DNA of 35,883 nt from Verrucomicrobiota bacterium (GTDB taxonomy: Bacteria; Verrucomicrobiota; Verrucomicrobiia; Verrucomicrobiales; Akkermansiaceae), in the NCBI GenBank assembly GCA_026397725.1, contig JAPLUI010000089.1, positions 1-35,883 of the forward strand. Reading direction: 5' to 3'. The notes under the pieces were generated by a model. That model was given only the letters and a program-made list of their open reading frames with translations. It made no database searches and was not told the origin of the DNA. Both the position numbers and the translations under genes were made by a program. Shown in pieces: positions 1 to 7,649 of the stretch (the first letter of the stretch is position 1; each line of letters starts with the position of its first letter).

Positions 1-122
1 AGAGGATAGTGGATAGTGGATAGTGGATAGTGGATAGTGGATGGCGGATAGCGGATGGCGGATGGCGGATTGTGGATGGCAGATGAAGAGTGCGCTCTTT
101 CATCCACGATCTTTGATCCTCG
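1..122. repeat. Low-complexity GGATAGT tandem repeat with an imperfect hairpin
   Basis: The first 50 bases are near-perfect 7-mer repeats of GGATAGT, which drift into GGATGGC and GGATAGC units up to about base 85. They are followed by an imperfect palindrome (GATGAAGAG, then GCTCTTTCATC, about 86-112) and a tail rich in GATC and GATCC. Read on the minus strand, the tail resembles a degenerate version of the left arm, so the whole may be a long imperfect hairpin. It abuts the end of an epimerase remnant. It is cut by the window edge, so its true size is unknown. Confidence 0.6.
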
Positions 123-126
123 ATCC

Positions 127-326
127 GTATCCCAAGACGTGGCGGCTGCCGGCATCTCCAGGACGGAGTGGTTTCGGCCGGTGCCGACGTTCATGACGGC
201 CGCGCCGGGGCCCCGCCAGCGGAGGGCCAGTTCGACCGCCCGGGCCATGTCGGCAACGTGGGTGAGGTCGCGGCGCTGGCTGCCGTTGCGGTTGATGATG
301 ACCGGCTGGCCCGCCCCGATTCGGCG
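127..326 (-). pseudogene. Remnant of an NAD-dependent nucleotide-sugar epimerase/dehydratase (C-terminal part)
   Basis: A minus-strand frame reads PVIINRNGSQRRDLTHVADM followed shortly by AVMNVGTGRNHSVLEM. This is the characteristic C-terminal core of extended short-chain dehydrogenases such as UDP-glucose 4-epimerase: the R-D-(L/F)-T-(H/Y)-V-x-D segment and the N-(V/I)-G-T-G segment before an S-V-x-E turn. Only about 65 residues are recognisable. The Rossmann GxxGxxG start and the YxxxK active site are absent. The reading runs into a 41-bp repeat on one side and into the low-complexity hairpin at 1-122 on the other. It is read here as a dead fragment, perhaps truncated by those repeats. Confidence 0.6.
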
Positions 327-364
327 GCGGGTAGGGTCGGACGGCCTCGGCCGACCCAGGCTGC
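324..364. repeat. 41-bp repeat, copy 1, with internal inverted repeat
   Basis: This stretch is identical over 41 bases to 474-514. It contains the inverted pair GGGTCGG (334-340) and CCGACCC (351-357) around a 10-base loop, so it can form a hairpin. It lies at the upstream edge of the epimerase remnant. Confidence 0.8.
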
Positions 365-473
365 CCCTGAGGGTGAGATGTCATTGGCTGGTCATGCACA
401 GTGCCATCGCGCCGCCCATCCGGGCGGACCAGTGGGCGCGCCGAGGCCGTCACGCCCTGCCGCGGCTTATCCT

Positions 474-514
474 GCGGCGGGTAGGGTCGGACGGCCTCGG
501 CCGACCCAGGCTGC
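474..514. repeat. 41-bp repeat, copy 2, with internal inverted repeat
   Basis: Exact second copy of 324-364 in the same orientation, 150 bases downstream. The 109 bases between the copies hold no recognisable gene. The hairpin-containing, palindromic character is that of REP-like intergenic elements. Family membership was not tested. Confidence 0.8.
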
Positions 515-534
515 GCTTGTTTAACGCCGTGCTT

Positions 535-664
535 AACGCCGCCGCCATCGAACGTCTCCACGACCTGAACGTCGGAACCACTCCGGTTCAGGAAGGCACG
601 CCGCACGAGAAGCCGCACAAACCGCTGCTGCTCATGGCCGCCTTCGATCCCAACGACCACCCCA
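535..664 (+). pseudogene. Possible N-terminal remnant of an HNH-type restriction endonuclease
   Basis: A plus-strand frame reads AAAIERLHDLNV, then HEKPHKPLLLMAAFD. The segment (A/K)PHKPLLLLxxxD near the N-terminus is typical of a family of HNH restriction endonuclease-like proteins. Nothing after about 664 continues the family: no HNH motif is present and the frame ends at 717. The match is short, so this is a tentative call. From 665 to 1013 no gene or RNA is recognisable. Confidence 0.3.
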
Positions 665-1013
665 CTAACGGCCTGCCCTCTGCAAGAACCACCATTGGGC
701 CATGGACCGCTTCCTGATTGCTCCCGCTCCCGACCACCACTGGTACGTTTCTCACGTTCTCGACTCGAGACGCTCGGGTGGGGAGGCGGAATTGCTCTCC
801 CTCGCTGGAAAATCCCCCCTCCTTCCTCAAGATCAGGCTTTCCATCCGACCCCGGATGGGCTAGAATGGCGTTTCTCTCAGTTGGTGGCATAAACTCTCA
901 CAAAATGCGTGTCGGCACTCACCCAATCCAAGCTCGAATCCCATCGCTGGAAGTCCGCGAACATCCTGATCGAGCACCTCTCCCGATCTTGGGTGCCACG
1001 CCCATGCCCAACC

Positions 1014-1994
1014 ATGAAAAACCATCAAATAGTTAGAAGCTGGCTGGCCGCGGCGGTCGGTCTTGCCCTTGCCGCAACATCCCAGGCTGCGGACGAAAAG
1101 TTCATCAGCGCCAGAGCGGATTCGGAAAATCTGCCCGTGGTTGACATCTCGCGACTTGCCCGGCACCACGTGATCGTGGCCGCCGGCACGGAGCAGCTTT
1201 ACCAAGGCCATCCCACGACCCTGTTGATGCCGGATGGCAAAACGATGTTCTGCGTCTGGACGCTGGGGCACGGCGGACCGTGCGGTCCCATGGCCCGCAG
1301 CGACGACGCCGGACTCACCTGGCAACGCCTGGACGACGCGTTGCCGCCGGGTTTCAAAACGCACCGGAATTGTCCGAGCATCTATCGAATGGTCGATCCC
1401 CAAAACAAGGAGCGGCTGTGGGTCTTCTCGGCGCAGCCCCGCATGCCCCGCATTGTCAGCGAAGACGCGGGCAAGACGTGGCAGGAGATGGCACCGCTGG
1501 GCTTTGAGTGCGTCATGACGTTCAGCTCTGTCGTGCGCCTCAAGGACGGCAGCTACCTCGGTCTCTATCATCGGCAGGGGGGGCCCGCGCTGCAGGTGCT
1601 GCAGACGCAAACCACCGACGGCAGGCTGTCCTGGTGCGAACCCCGCGTGGTCGCCGAGGTCAAGGACAAGGCCCCGTGCGAACCGTTCGCCTTCCGCTCG
1701 CCCGACGGTAAAGAACTATGCTGCCTGATGCGGGAGAACACGCACCAGGGCCGCAGCCTGGTGATGTTCAGCACGGACGAAGGCCAAGCCTGGAGCACAT
1801 CGCGAGACACGCCCTGGGGTCTAACAGGCGACCGCCACATGGGCGTGTACGCGCCCGACGGACGTCTGTTGATCGCTTTCCGCGACAAGGCCCAAGGCGG
1901 TTCGACCATGGACCACTTCGTCGCCTGGGTCGGCACGTATGACGACATCCGCAACTGCCGGCCCGGCCAATACCGGATCAAGCTGCTCGATTGA
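1014..1994 (+). CDS. Secreted exo-alpha-sialidase-like (BNR/Asp-box) protein
   Basis: This is a 326-residue protein. The ATG at 1014 was chosen because it gives a clean signal peptide ([20 protein letters not shown], then ATSQAA); the frame could extend upstream to 909, but that would bury the signal. Three Asp-box type repeats of the S-x-D-x-G-x-x-W form are visible: [17 protein letters not shown] and STDEGQAW, as expected for a six-bladed sialidase/neuraminidase beta-propeller. Such proteins in Verrucomicrobiota and Planctomycetota are exported and often act on host or algal glycans, but many lack true sialidase activity. The full Arg triad was not verified, so the substrate is unknown. The neighbours are broken glycan-degradation genes, which fits a decayed polysaccharide-use locus. 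Confidence 0.8.
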   Translation: MKNHQIVRSWLAAAVGLALAATSQAADEKFISARADSENLPVVDISRLARHHVIVAAGTEQLYQGHPTTLLMPDGKTMFCVWTLGHGGPCGPMARSDDAGLTWQRLDDALPPGFKTHRNCPSIYRMVDPQNKERLWVFSAQPRMPRIVSEDAGKTWQEMAPLGFECVMTFSSVVRLKDGSYLGLYHRQGGPALQVLQTQTTDGRLSWCEPRVVAEVKDKAPCEPFAFRSPDGKELCCLMRENTHQGRSLVMFSTDEGQAWSTSRDTPWGLTGDRHMGVYAPDGRLLIAFRDKAQGGSTMDHFVAWVGTYDDIRNCRPGQYRIKLLD

Positions 1995-2089
1995 GCCGGA
2001 ACTGAAGAAAATGTTAGGTGACTAGGGGCTGCCGTGCGGCGATACCGGCGACATGGATAACTAATAACAAATCCACGAAGGATGGCATT

Positions 2090-2424
2090 GGCGACGATGA
2101 GAGTTTGTTAGGCGAGTATGCGTGGTTCGTTGCGAACTCGGAATTCAAGACGCATCCTGTTGGCGGGAAGCAGCCAAACGCCTGGGGGCTTTACGACATG
2201 CATGGGAACGTATGGGAATGGTGTCAGGATTGGCAACGTCCCTATACGGCGGAAAAGGTGACAGACCCGAGTGGTCCTGCAACGGCTGTTCCAGCGTCTT
2301 TCGCGGCGGTTGCATGGCCAATCAGGTGGAGGGCCTGGTGTCCATAATTCGTGAATCCGAAGCGCCCGGGACGAAGAATATGGCCATCGGCCTGCGGGTC
2401 TCCCGGATTCGGACAGACCAGTGA
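2090..2424 (+). pseudogene. Broken formylglycine-generating enzyme (SUMF1/FGE-sulfatase family)
   Basis: One frame reads [20 protein letters not shown] followed by [20 protein letters not shown], the signature of the FGE-sulfatase domain, whose members oxidise the sulfatase active-site Cys to formylglycine. After about 2283 the family match moves to the next frame ([12 protein letters not shown], later IGLRVSRIRTDQ, the usual RGGSW ... GFRxxR end), so there is a frameshift. The N-terminal half of the domain is missing. The gene is not expected to make an active enzyme. Its presence fits the sulfatases found elsewhere in the window. Confidence 0.8.
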
Positions 2425-2459
2425 GTGAACGAGGGATACCAGAATGGAATGAAGCGATC

Positions 2460-2972
2460 ATGAAGCATCTCGGAGCACTTGTTTTGGCAGCCCTGCTGGC
2501 ACCACTGCCGCTGCTGCATGCGGTGACGGTGGAGGATCTGCGCCGTGAATACCGGGAGAACCCGCTGGGCATGGATGTGGTGATCCAGTATTGCACCTAT
2601 GATGTCACGACCTTGCTCAAGCAGGGTTCGAATGCGCTCGGCATGATGCTGGGCAACGGCTGGTTCAGTGCTTCCAACATCTTGTCATGAAAGATGCGGG
2701 GAGGATGGGCGGATCGGCAGCAGGCGCTGCTGCAGATGATGGTCACTTATGAGGACGGAACTGAAAAACAGTTCCTAACCGACGAAACCTGGAAGACGGC
2801 CGGCGGCGCGATCATCTCCAATCAGAAGAATGCCGGGGAGGTGTATGACGCCAGACGGGAAAACCACAATGGAATGGGGTGGGCTATGACGACAGCCAGT
2901 GGAGCCATGCCTCGGTCATGTCGCCAAGCAAGGGCCGCTTGACGTGCCGGAGCATCCCGCCCGTGAAAGCAT
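2460..2972 (+). pseudogene. Broken bacterial alpha-L-rhamnosidase (GH78), N-terminal region
   Basis: The start encodes a signal peptide (MKHLGALVLAALLAPLPLLH) and then DLRREYRENPLGMDV, the usual GH78 N-terminus. It jumps directly to IQYCTYDVTTLLKQGSNALG and MMLGNGWF, a segment normally well over 100 residues further on, so there is an internal deletion. A stop at about 2690 is followed by VTYEDGTEKQFLTDETWKTA and GEVYDARRE in the same family order. A further frameshift near 2880 leads to YDDSQWSHASVM. The catalytic (alpha/alpha)6 barrel is absent. This is a clearly dead gene. Confidence 0.75.
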
Positions 2973-3116
2973 GCACAGGGTCTATGCCGACACGATCTAC
3001 AGCCACGACGCCGACACGCTGTGGGTGAATCTCTTCATTCCCTCGGAACTCAAGTGGCAGGCGATGGGCGTGACCATCCGCCAGGAAACCGGGCTTCCGT
3101 TAAACAACATCTGTGG
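2973..3116 (+). pseudogene. Scrap of a GH127 beta-L-arabinofuranosidase (DUF1680)
   Basis: The frame reads VYADTIYSHDADTLWVNLF, then IPSELKWQAMGVTIRQET. This matches the conserved (Y)S-x-x-x-D-x-LWVNLFIPSEL-x-W segment following the catalytic barrel of GH127 proteins. Only about 48 residues remain, joined directly to the end of the rhamnosidase remnant. From here to 3421 there is only a 12-bp tandem repeat and no gene. Confidence 0.65.
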
Positions 3117-3200
3117 GACAAGCGGAGCGGAAAGAAAATCCTGAACGGCACCCGTGTCGAATGACCCCGTTCAATCCGCGTGCCAATGGAGCGGATTTCC

Positions 3201-3244
3201 GCCTAACGGTGCGCCTAACGGTGCGCCTAACGGTGCGCCTAACC
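3201..3244. repeat. 12-bp tandem repeat, about 3.6 copies
   Basis: The unit GCCTAACGGTGC is repeated three times exactly (3201-3212, 3213-3224, 3225-3236) and partially a fourth time (GCCTAAC). Each unit carries the CTAAC motif that is scattered through the window. There are no spacers, so it is not a CRISPR array. It lies between the carbohydrate-enzyme graveyard and the 3' end of the hgc operon. Confidence 0.85.
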
Positions 3245-3421
3245 AACGCGGATGGTGCATGAGACGGTCGGCCATATTGCCATACCTTGTGCGGCCGGCA
3301 CGTGTTCCTACGCGGCACCAAACGCAAAATTCGGAGCATGGCGAAAGCCCTCCCGACCCCGGATTGGTGATGCCTCCCCAAATGCTGCCGCGCTCAGCCC
3401 TTGAAGCTGGCGTTCGGTTGA

Positions 3422-3703
3422 TTAGCAACACGAGTCTTCGGAACAACAACACTCGCCTTTGCGCCCGAGCGCGCGGTTGATCAAGCCTGTGACGCAACCG
3501 ACGCCGGCATTGACAGAGACGGCGTCCACCGGGCAATTGCGCGCGCACGCGCCGCATTCCATGCAGGCGTCGCGATCAACGATGACGGCCCGGCGATTGT
3601 GAATACTGAACACGGCATGGGGGCAGACCTCGACGCATCGGCCGCAGCCAATGCACACTGCTTCATTCAATTGCAGGGTAACGACGTTTTCCAGATAGCG
3701 CAT
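3422..3703 (-). CDS. hgcB: HgcB, mercury-methylation ferredoxin
   Basis: This is a 93-residue 2[4Fe-4S] ferredoxin with two full cluster motifs (CIGCGRCVEVCP, Cys17/20/23/27; CMECGACARNCP, Cys47/50/53/57). It has the extra conserved Cys of HgcB in NAGVGC (Cys70) and a cysteine-rich C-terminus (CCCSEDSCC). In the family, HgcB reduces the corrinoid of HgcA and its tail cysteines may bind Hg(II). It starts 32 bases after hgcA and is the last gene of the operon. The ATG at 3703 gives the usual HgcB length (about 95); a longer upstream frame overlaps hgcA and is rejected. Location directly after a HgcA with an intact cap-helix motif makes the call secure. Confidence 0.95.
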   Translation of the reverse strand: MRYLENVVTLQLNEAVCIGCGRCVEVCPHAVFSIHNRRAVIVDRDACMECGACARNCPVDAVSVNAGVGCVTGLINRALGRKGECCCSEDSCC

Positions 3704-3735
3704 ATTCGAAATTCGGATAGAGAACAGTGTGTTGG

Positions 3736-4767
3736 TCACAGCCACCAGTTGGTTGACCACAGAACAAGCCCCAGAGTGCCTGCGGCAATCTGTGCGGGGA
3801 TGGCTTTCATCTCTTGCTTCACGCCCGATTGCGAAGTGAAAGTCGCGCACCCGGTGAAGTTCATCAGCAGGAAGGAGACACCGGCACCCAGCCACAGCGC
3901 ACCGCCCAACGCGGGCAGGAGTCCCTGGACAACGCCAGCCAAGGCCAAGCCTGCCGCCAGCGCCGCGCCGAGGAATGCACCTTTCAACCAAAAAGCGCGG
4001 CCGGGAAGCCAGGGCAGGAGAACGGGGCCGAGCAGGCAGCCTGCGAGCCAGCATGCACCTCCGCATACTACACCGCGCAAGCCGTGGTTGCACATGCCTC
4101 GATTCCAACCGAGCAATACAACGGGTGCGAAGCCCAGCGCCAGAATCAGAATCAACGCAGGGCGGAACTGCTGACGCAGTTCAACCGGCGTCAGGACCAA
4201 CCGCTCCCCTAGCGGAAATGTTACGCGCCGCATTTGCGGCGTTGCCTTCTGGCCGTTGTCGAGGAATTCCGGAATGTCCTTGGCACGCACCGGGCCATAG
4301 ACGACGTGAAAGCGGGTCTGACTCATTACTTTATGCGCAGCCACTCCCGGCGCGCCGAGTTGCGGAAGAATCAACCTGCGGTGAGTCACAATTTCCGCCA
4401 GCCGAGTTGTTTCGATCCGCTTTGCCAGTTCCGCCGTGCCAAAACTCCCCTTGCCAGCAGCGCACCAGACATTGATGTTGGCAGTGTCGAGAACCAAAAT
4501 CCACAGATCGCGACCGCGCAGTTCACGCCGCAGCACGTCAACCGTCAGCTTGTAGTTGGCCGTCACCAGCACCGGCGACTCGGGCGTGGGGCTGCCCATG
4601 GCATACAGCCCCGGCTCCATGCCGTAGGACATGCGACCGAAGCCGAGACGCACCCGAATCATGCCCAGAATGTCAGACAGACCCCAGTCGGGCGAGAGTG
4701 TGCGAATGCATGGCGATGAATTACAGCAATTCGCGCTTTGCTTACAGCAGCATTTGTCGGAGTCCAT
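3736..4767 (-). CDS. hgcA: HgcA, corrinoid protein of mercury methylation
   Basis: This 343-residue protein has the diagnostic cap-helix motif NVWCAAGK (residues 99-106). In the family, the Cys (here Cys102) coordinates the cobalt of the corrinoid that hands a methyl group to Hg(II). Other HgcA hallmarks are RVRLGFGRMSYGMEPGLYAM, SPVLVTANYKL, THRRLILPQLGAPGVAAHKV and YGPVRAKDIPEFLDNG. After about residue 200 come several membrane helices and the terminal NFTGCATFTSQSGVKQEM segment, so the protein is full length. The N-terminus is unusually cysteine-rich (KCCCKQSANCC, six Cys in the first 20 residues). The gene is 13 bases after ccdA and 32 before hgcB, in one transcription unit. Hg methylation is known to need this pair. 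Activity here is inferred, not shown. Confidence 0.96.
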   Translation of the reverse strand: MDSDKCCCKQSANCCNSSPCIRTLSPDWGLSDILGMIRVRLGFGRMSYGMEPGLYAMGSPTPESPVLVTANYKLTVDVLRRELRGRDLWILVLDTANINVWCAAGKGSFGTAELAKRIETTRLAEIVTHRRLILPQLGAPGVAAHKVMSQTRFHVVYGPVRAKDIPEFLDNGQKATPQMRRVTFPLGERLVLTPVELRQQFRPALILILALGFAPVVLLGWNRGMCNHGLRGVVCGGACWLAGCLLGPVLLPWLPGRAFWLKGAFLGAALAAGLALAGVVQGLLPALGGALWLGAGVSFLLMNFTGCATFTSQSGVKQEMKAIPAQIAAGTLGLVLWSTNWWL

Positions 4768-4780
4768 GACGGTTTGGGTA

Positions 4781-5479
4781 TCAGGGTGCCGTATAGATCA
4801 TCCAGATGCCACCCAACACAACCAGCACGCCGCAGGATGCCTTGACCCATGCCAAGCCTTTGGACTGCTCGTTCCAGTTGAGGAACCGCTGCACAAGTTC
4901 GGTGGAGGTGCCGGCCAACACGATCACCGCGCAGTGGCCGACGCCATAGGCCAACAGCAAGGACGCACCATACAACGGCGCTGTCTGAGCCAGCTTGAAA
5001 GTAACCCCCAGCATCGGTGCCATATAGGCAAACGTGCATGGCCCCAAGGCAACGCCAAACACCAACCCGAGAATCAAGGCGGCGAGCATCCCCTTGCGCT
5101 TCATGCCCACTTGACCCGGCCCGGAGAAGGGCAGCGGGATCACGCCTAGCAAATGTAAGCCCACCACGAAGAAAATCAACGCCACGAAATAATTCCCGTA
5201 GCGGCCGACGTCGCCCAACATGCGACCCGCTCCCGCCGTGATTGCGCCTATCGCCGCGATGGTGATGAGGATGCCCACGGCGAACAAGGTCGAGGTCAAG
5301 AACGCACGCCGCGTGGTGACTGGACCCTGCTCACTGATGAAGCCAACGATGAGCGGGATGCTCGCCAGATGGCACGGGCTGAGCACAATGCTCAGAATGC
5401 CCCAGATGAAGGCCGCGGCAAGGGCGATTAGTGGCGCGCCTTCGACCGCGTGACTGAGGTTGGTGAAAAGTTCTTCCAT
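4781..5479 (-). CDS. CcdA/DsbD-type thiol-disulfide transmembrane electron carrier
   Basis: This 232-residue protein has about six hydrophobic segments. It contains the two conserved Pro-Cys motifs of the CcdA family, one in the first membrane helix (LSPCHLASIP, Cys36) and one in the middle of the protein (ALGPCTFAYMAP, Cys148). CcdA proteins pass reducing equivalents from cytoplasmic thioredoxin to extracytoplasmic thioredoxin-like partners. The gene directly upstream, 9 bases away, encodes exactly such a membrane-anchored thioredoxin-like protein, and hgcA begins 13 bases downstream. The natural reading is a thiol-reduction relay serving a Cys-rich partner at the membrane surface. A role in cytochrome c maturation is possible, but no cytochrome gene is present. 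Confidence 0.85.
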   Translation of the reverse strand: MEELFTNLSHAVEGAPLIALAAAFIWGILSIVLSPCHLASIPLIVGFISEQGPVTTRRAFLTSTLFAVGILITIAAIGAITAGAGRMLGDVGRYGNYFVALIFFVVGLHLLGVIPLPFSGPGQVGMKRKGMLAALILGLVFGVALGPCTFAYMAPMLGVTFKLAQTAPLYGASLLLAYGVGHCAVIVLAGTSTELVQRFLNWNEQSKGLAWVKASCGVLVVLGGIWMIYTAP

Positions 5480-5488
5480 GGTTCGATG

Positions 5489-6784
5489 TTAGTTGCACTC
5501 GCCGAGCTTGCAGGCTTTGGAAATCTGCTCCGGGCTGAGCTTCATCTTGTCGGACAATGCCTGGGCGATGGTGATTTGTCGCCCTGTCATCGCCGGACGT
5601 GCGTCCAGCCATTTTTGCAGATTGGTTTCATTGATGAAGAAGCCCTGCTTGAAGCAACCGGCAGAAACCCACTTGCCATCGAGACCCTTCTTTTGGCCGA
5701 ACCATGCGATGGCCGTTGCCGGTTCTAACGAGGCAATCTGTCCATCCAGGGTTTTCACCCGGATACTCTCTCCTGTTAAACCGTCCTTGGCTTCCACTTC
5801 GATGTCCTGCTTGAGCCGCGCCGCAACGCCCAGCGAGCAATGGGTGCAGCAACCGTAGCCGTGCGTCGTTCCAAACTTGACCGCGCAGGCATCCTCGGGA
5901 TAGACGGCCCGGTCGCAAAACGCGCAGCGCGTGGCCAGTTCCTTGGACTTGAGCACATCCCAGGAAACCAGGTTGCCGGCGTTGGCCTGTGGCTCCTTGG
6001 CGGCGGCTTCCTTGGACTCAAAGGTTTTGATCGTTGCACGCCCTTTGGCGTCCATGCCATAGAGGTAGCTGGCGGCAGTCGCAGGAATCAGGTTCCCACT
6101 TGCAGAATCTGTCACACTGACCTTGGCATCCTCGCCCTTCACATCCGGGTTCACGAGGCTGGAGAAATAGATGAAGTAGCAGTGGGGCGAACAGAATACA
6201 CGCTGCTCGGTTTGACCTTTCACCACGGTCTTGGTTTGGGCGTTCACAGTTTCGTCGCACATGAAACAAACACCGTCGCGGGTGCGGCTATCGGCGGCCA
6301 CCGGTGTTTCGCGCACGATGGCTACGCTCGGCTTGCCGCCACTGAAGTCCATGCCCAGTTCCCTCCACTTGGCGAGGATGTCTTCCTTGCCAAAAAATCC
6401 GGTGTGACGGAACAATTCCTTGCCGCCGGCATCAAAGAATATCTGCGTTGGAATCATTTCCACTCCGTAAGTTTTGCCTGCGCCTTCATTTTCCCACACG
6501 TCGATGAACTCGACCTTCATCTTGCCGGCATATTCCTTTTTCAGATTTTCCAGGATTGGTGCCATCATTTTGCAGGGAATGCATTTGGTCGCGCCAAGGT
6601 CGAGGAGTTTGGGAAGCTTGGCGGCGGCATCGGATCTCCCCGAAGTCGGCGATTCTGCGACCGTGGCATCACCGGCGGTGGAGGGGTTGGCGGCGTTGCG
6701 CGACTTGTTGCCTTTAAGCATGATGGCCGCAGCGGCAGCCGCCACAACGAGCAGAATAATAACAATTTTTGCAGGTGCTTTCAT
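5489..6784 (-). CDS. Membrane-anchored thioredoxin-like protein fused to Cys-rich NosL/TRASH-like domains
   Basis: This is a 431-residue protein. Residues 6-23 form a signal-anchor helix followed by a low-complexity linker. Residues about 58-148 are a thioredoxin fold with active site CIPC (Cys68, Cys71) and cis-Pro context VEMIPTQIFF. Then comes a Cys-rich region with CFMC (173-176) and FCSPHC (198-202), followed by a NosL-like stretch (ASYLYGMDAKG, IKTFESKEAA). A second Cys cluster follows (CAFC 287-290, Cys300, GYGCCTHC 311-316), then Cys377 in VSAGCFKQGFF and a C-terminal CKLGEC. The pairs resemble metal-binding TRASH/NosL modules. NosL is structurally related to the organomercury lyase MerB, and the tail (ITIAQALSDKM after WLDARP) is faintly MerB-like, but I cannot map MerB catalytic residues. 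It lies in operon with ccdA and hgcAB and is probably extracytoplasmic. Confidence 0.75.
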   Translation of the reverse strand: MKAPAKIVIILLVVAAAAAAIMLKGNKSRNAANPSTAGDATVAESPTSGRSDAAAKLPKLLDLGATKCIPCKMMAPILENLKKEYAGKMKVEFIDVWENEGAGKTYGVEMIPTQIFFDAGGKELFRHTGFFGKEDILAKWRELGMDFSGGKPSVAIVRETPVAADSRTRDGVCFMCDETVNAQTKTVVKGQTEQRVFCSPHCYFIYFSSLVNPDVKGEDAKVSVTDSASGNLIPATAASYLYGMDAKGRATIKTFESKEAAAKEPQANAGNLVSWDVLKSKELATRCAFCDRAVYPEDACAVKFGTTHGYGCCTHCSLGVAARLKQDIEVEAKDGLTGESIRVKTLDGQIASLEPATAIAWFGQKKGLDGKWVSAGCFKQGFFINETNLQKWLDARPAMTGRQITIAQALSDKMKLSPEQISKACKLGECN

Positions 6785-6797
6785 TGATTCTCGGGGT

Positions 6798-7574
6798 CTA
6801 TGGTTTGATTTGTTCCAGGATGGTCGGCAACTGTTTGCGGAATACCTCGGTGACCGGTGCCCTCAGTTCGTCAGGGGCTTTCACGGGAATAAGATCCATC
6901 ACTTCCTCCCGCCCAAGCCCCGCAACTGTCATGGTCTTGAGCGCTCCTGCCACCATTGCTGACAAGCCGCATTGTGCCTCGTCGATTGTCAAACCCGACG
7001 TCTCGGCAAAGCCAAGCAGTTCATAGAATTGAAACCAGAAGTAAGTTGGCCCTCTTGCGGTAAACAGAGCGTATATTTCCAGTTTCTCTTCTGCTACCTC
7101 CGGACATTTGCCCAAGTTAGCGAGCAGGCCAGTGAGTTGTTTCTTGTCCTCGCCGGAGAGCGCAGACGCGAATGCCACCGGGTTGAAGCCCGCGCCGATG
7201 ATCGACGGCGCATTGGGTATGACCCGCGCCAGGCGAGCGAAGCCGCCGAGCAACCCGGTGAGTTTGGACATCGTGAATTTGGGTGCCAGCGACACGAGCA
7301 CCGCTCCCGGTTGGAGGTGGTCGCGAATGCCTGAGGCCACCTCCGCGATGAGCGGCGGATGGACCGCAAGGAACACGAGGTCTTGTCTGGCGGCAATCGC
7401 GTTGTCCGGCGTGGTTAGAATGCCGGGAAACCGCGATTTCAATGAGTCGAGGGCGTCCTGGTTGGGGTCGCTGACGATGGTGGCGGCCGGCGTCCTTTGT
7501 GCCCGTGCCCAACCTTCGAGGAAAATGCGAGTGATGCGCCCGCCGCCAATGAAGCCAATGGTTGGTGAGTTCAT
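6798..7574 (-). CDS. Pyrroline-5-carboxylate reductase-like NAD(P)-binding protein
   Basis: This 258-residue protein begins with a Rossmann motif, IGFIGGGRITRIFLEGW. It continues with the ProC-type pattern DLVFLAVHPPLIAEV, a mid-protein RVIPNAPSIIGAG (compare the RxMPNTP motif of ProC) and a helical C-terminal domain with GLTIDEAQ. This is the coenzyme-F420/P5C reductase superfamily layout. The usual TPG segment of true ProC is altered, so a substrate other than pyrroline-5-carboxylate is quite possible. It is spaced 75 bases from osmC and 13 bases from the thioredoxin/NosL gene in the hgc operon. Why an imine or ketoacid-type reductase would sit here is unclear. Confidence 0.75.
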   Translation of the reverse strand: MNSPTIGFIGGGRITRIFLEGWARAQRTPAATIVSDPNQDALDSLKSRFPGILTTPDNAIAARQDLVFLAVHPPLIAEVASGIRDHLQPGAVLVSLAPKFTMSKLTGLLGGFARLARVIPNAPSIIGAGFNPVAFASALSGEDKKQLTGLLANLGKCPEVAEEKLEIYALFTARGPTYFWFQFYELLGFAETSGLTIDEAQCGLSAMVAGALKTMTVAGLGREEVMDLIPVKAPDELRAPVTEVFRKQLPTILEQIKP

Positions 7575-7649
7575 GATTTGTTTGGGTGACTTGCTTTAGA
7601 TTTGATCAGACTTTGGAGCTAGGGATTTGCGATGGCGTGGCAATGCTGG

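Noticed and set aside
100..891. 263-codon minus-strand frame over the left end
   Set aside because: It is out of frame with the epimerase remnant, is Pro/Arg/Gly-rich, and runs through both copies of the 41-bp repeat.
3201..3244. CRISPR array
   Set aside because: The 12-bp units are directly adjacent with no spacers and no cas genes are nearby.
5489..6784. Calling the 431-residue protein an organomercury lyase (MerB)
   Set aside because: The resemblance is limited to a faint C-terminal pattern; the Cys-Asp-Cys catalytic set of MerB cannot be placed.
5840..6787. Long plus-strand frame (315 codons) opposite the thioredoxin/NosL-like gene
   Set aside because: It is the antisense of a gene with clear motifs and operon spacing; its translation has no recognisable features.
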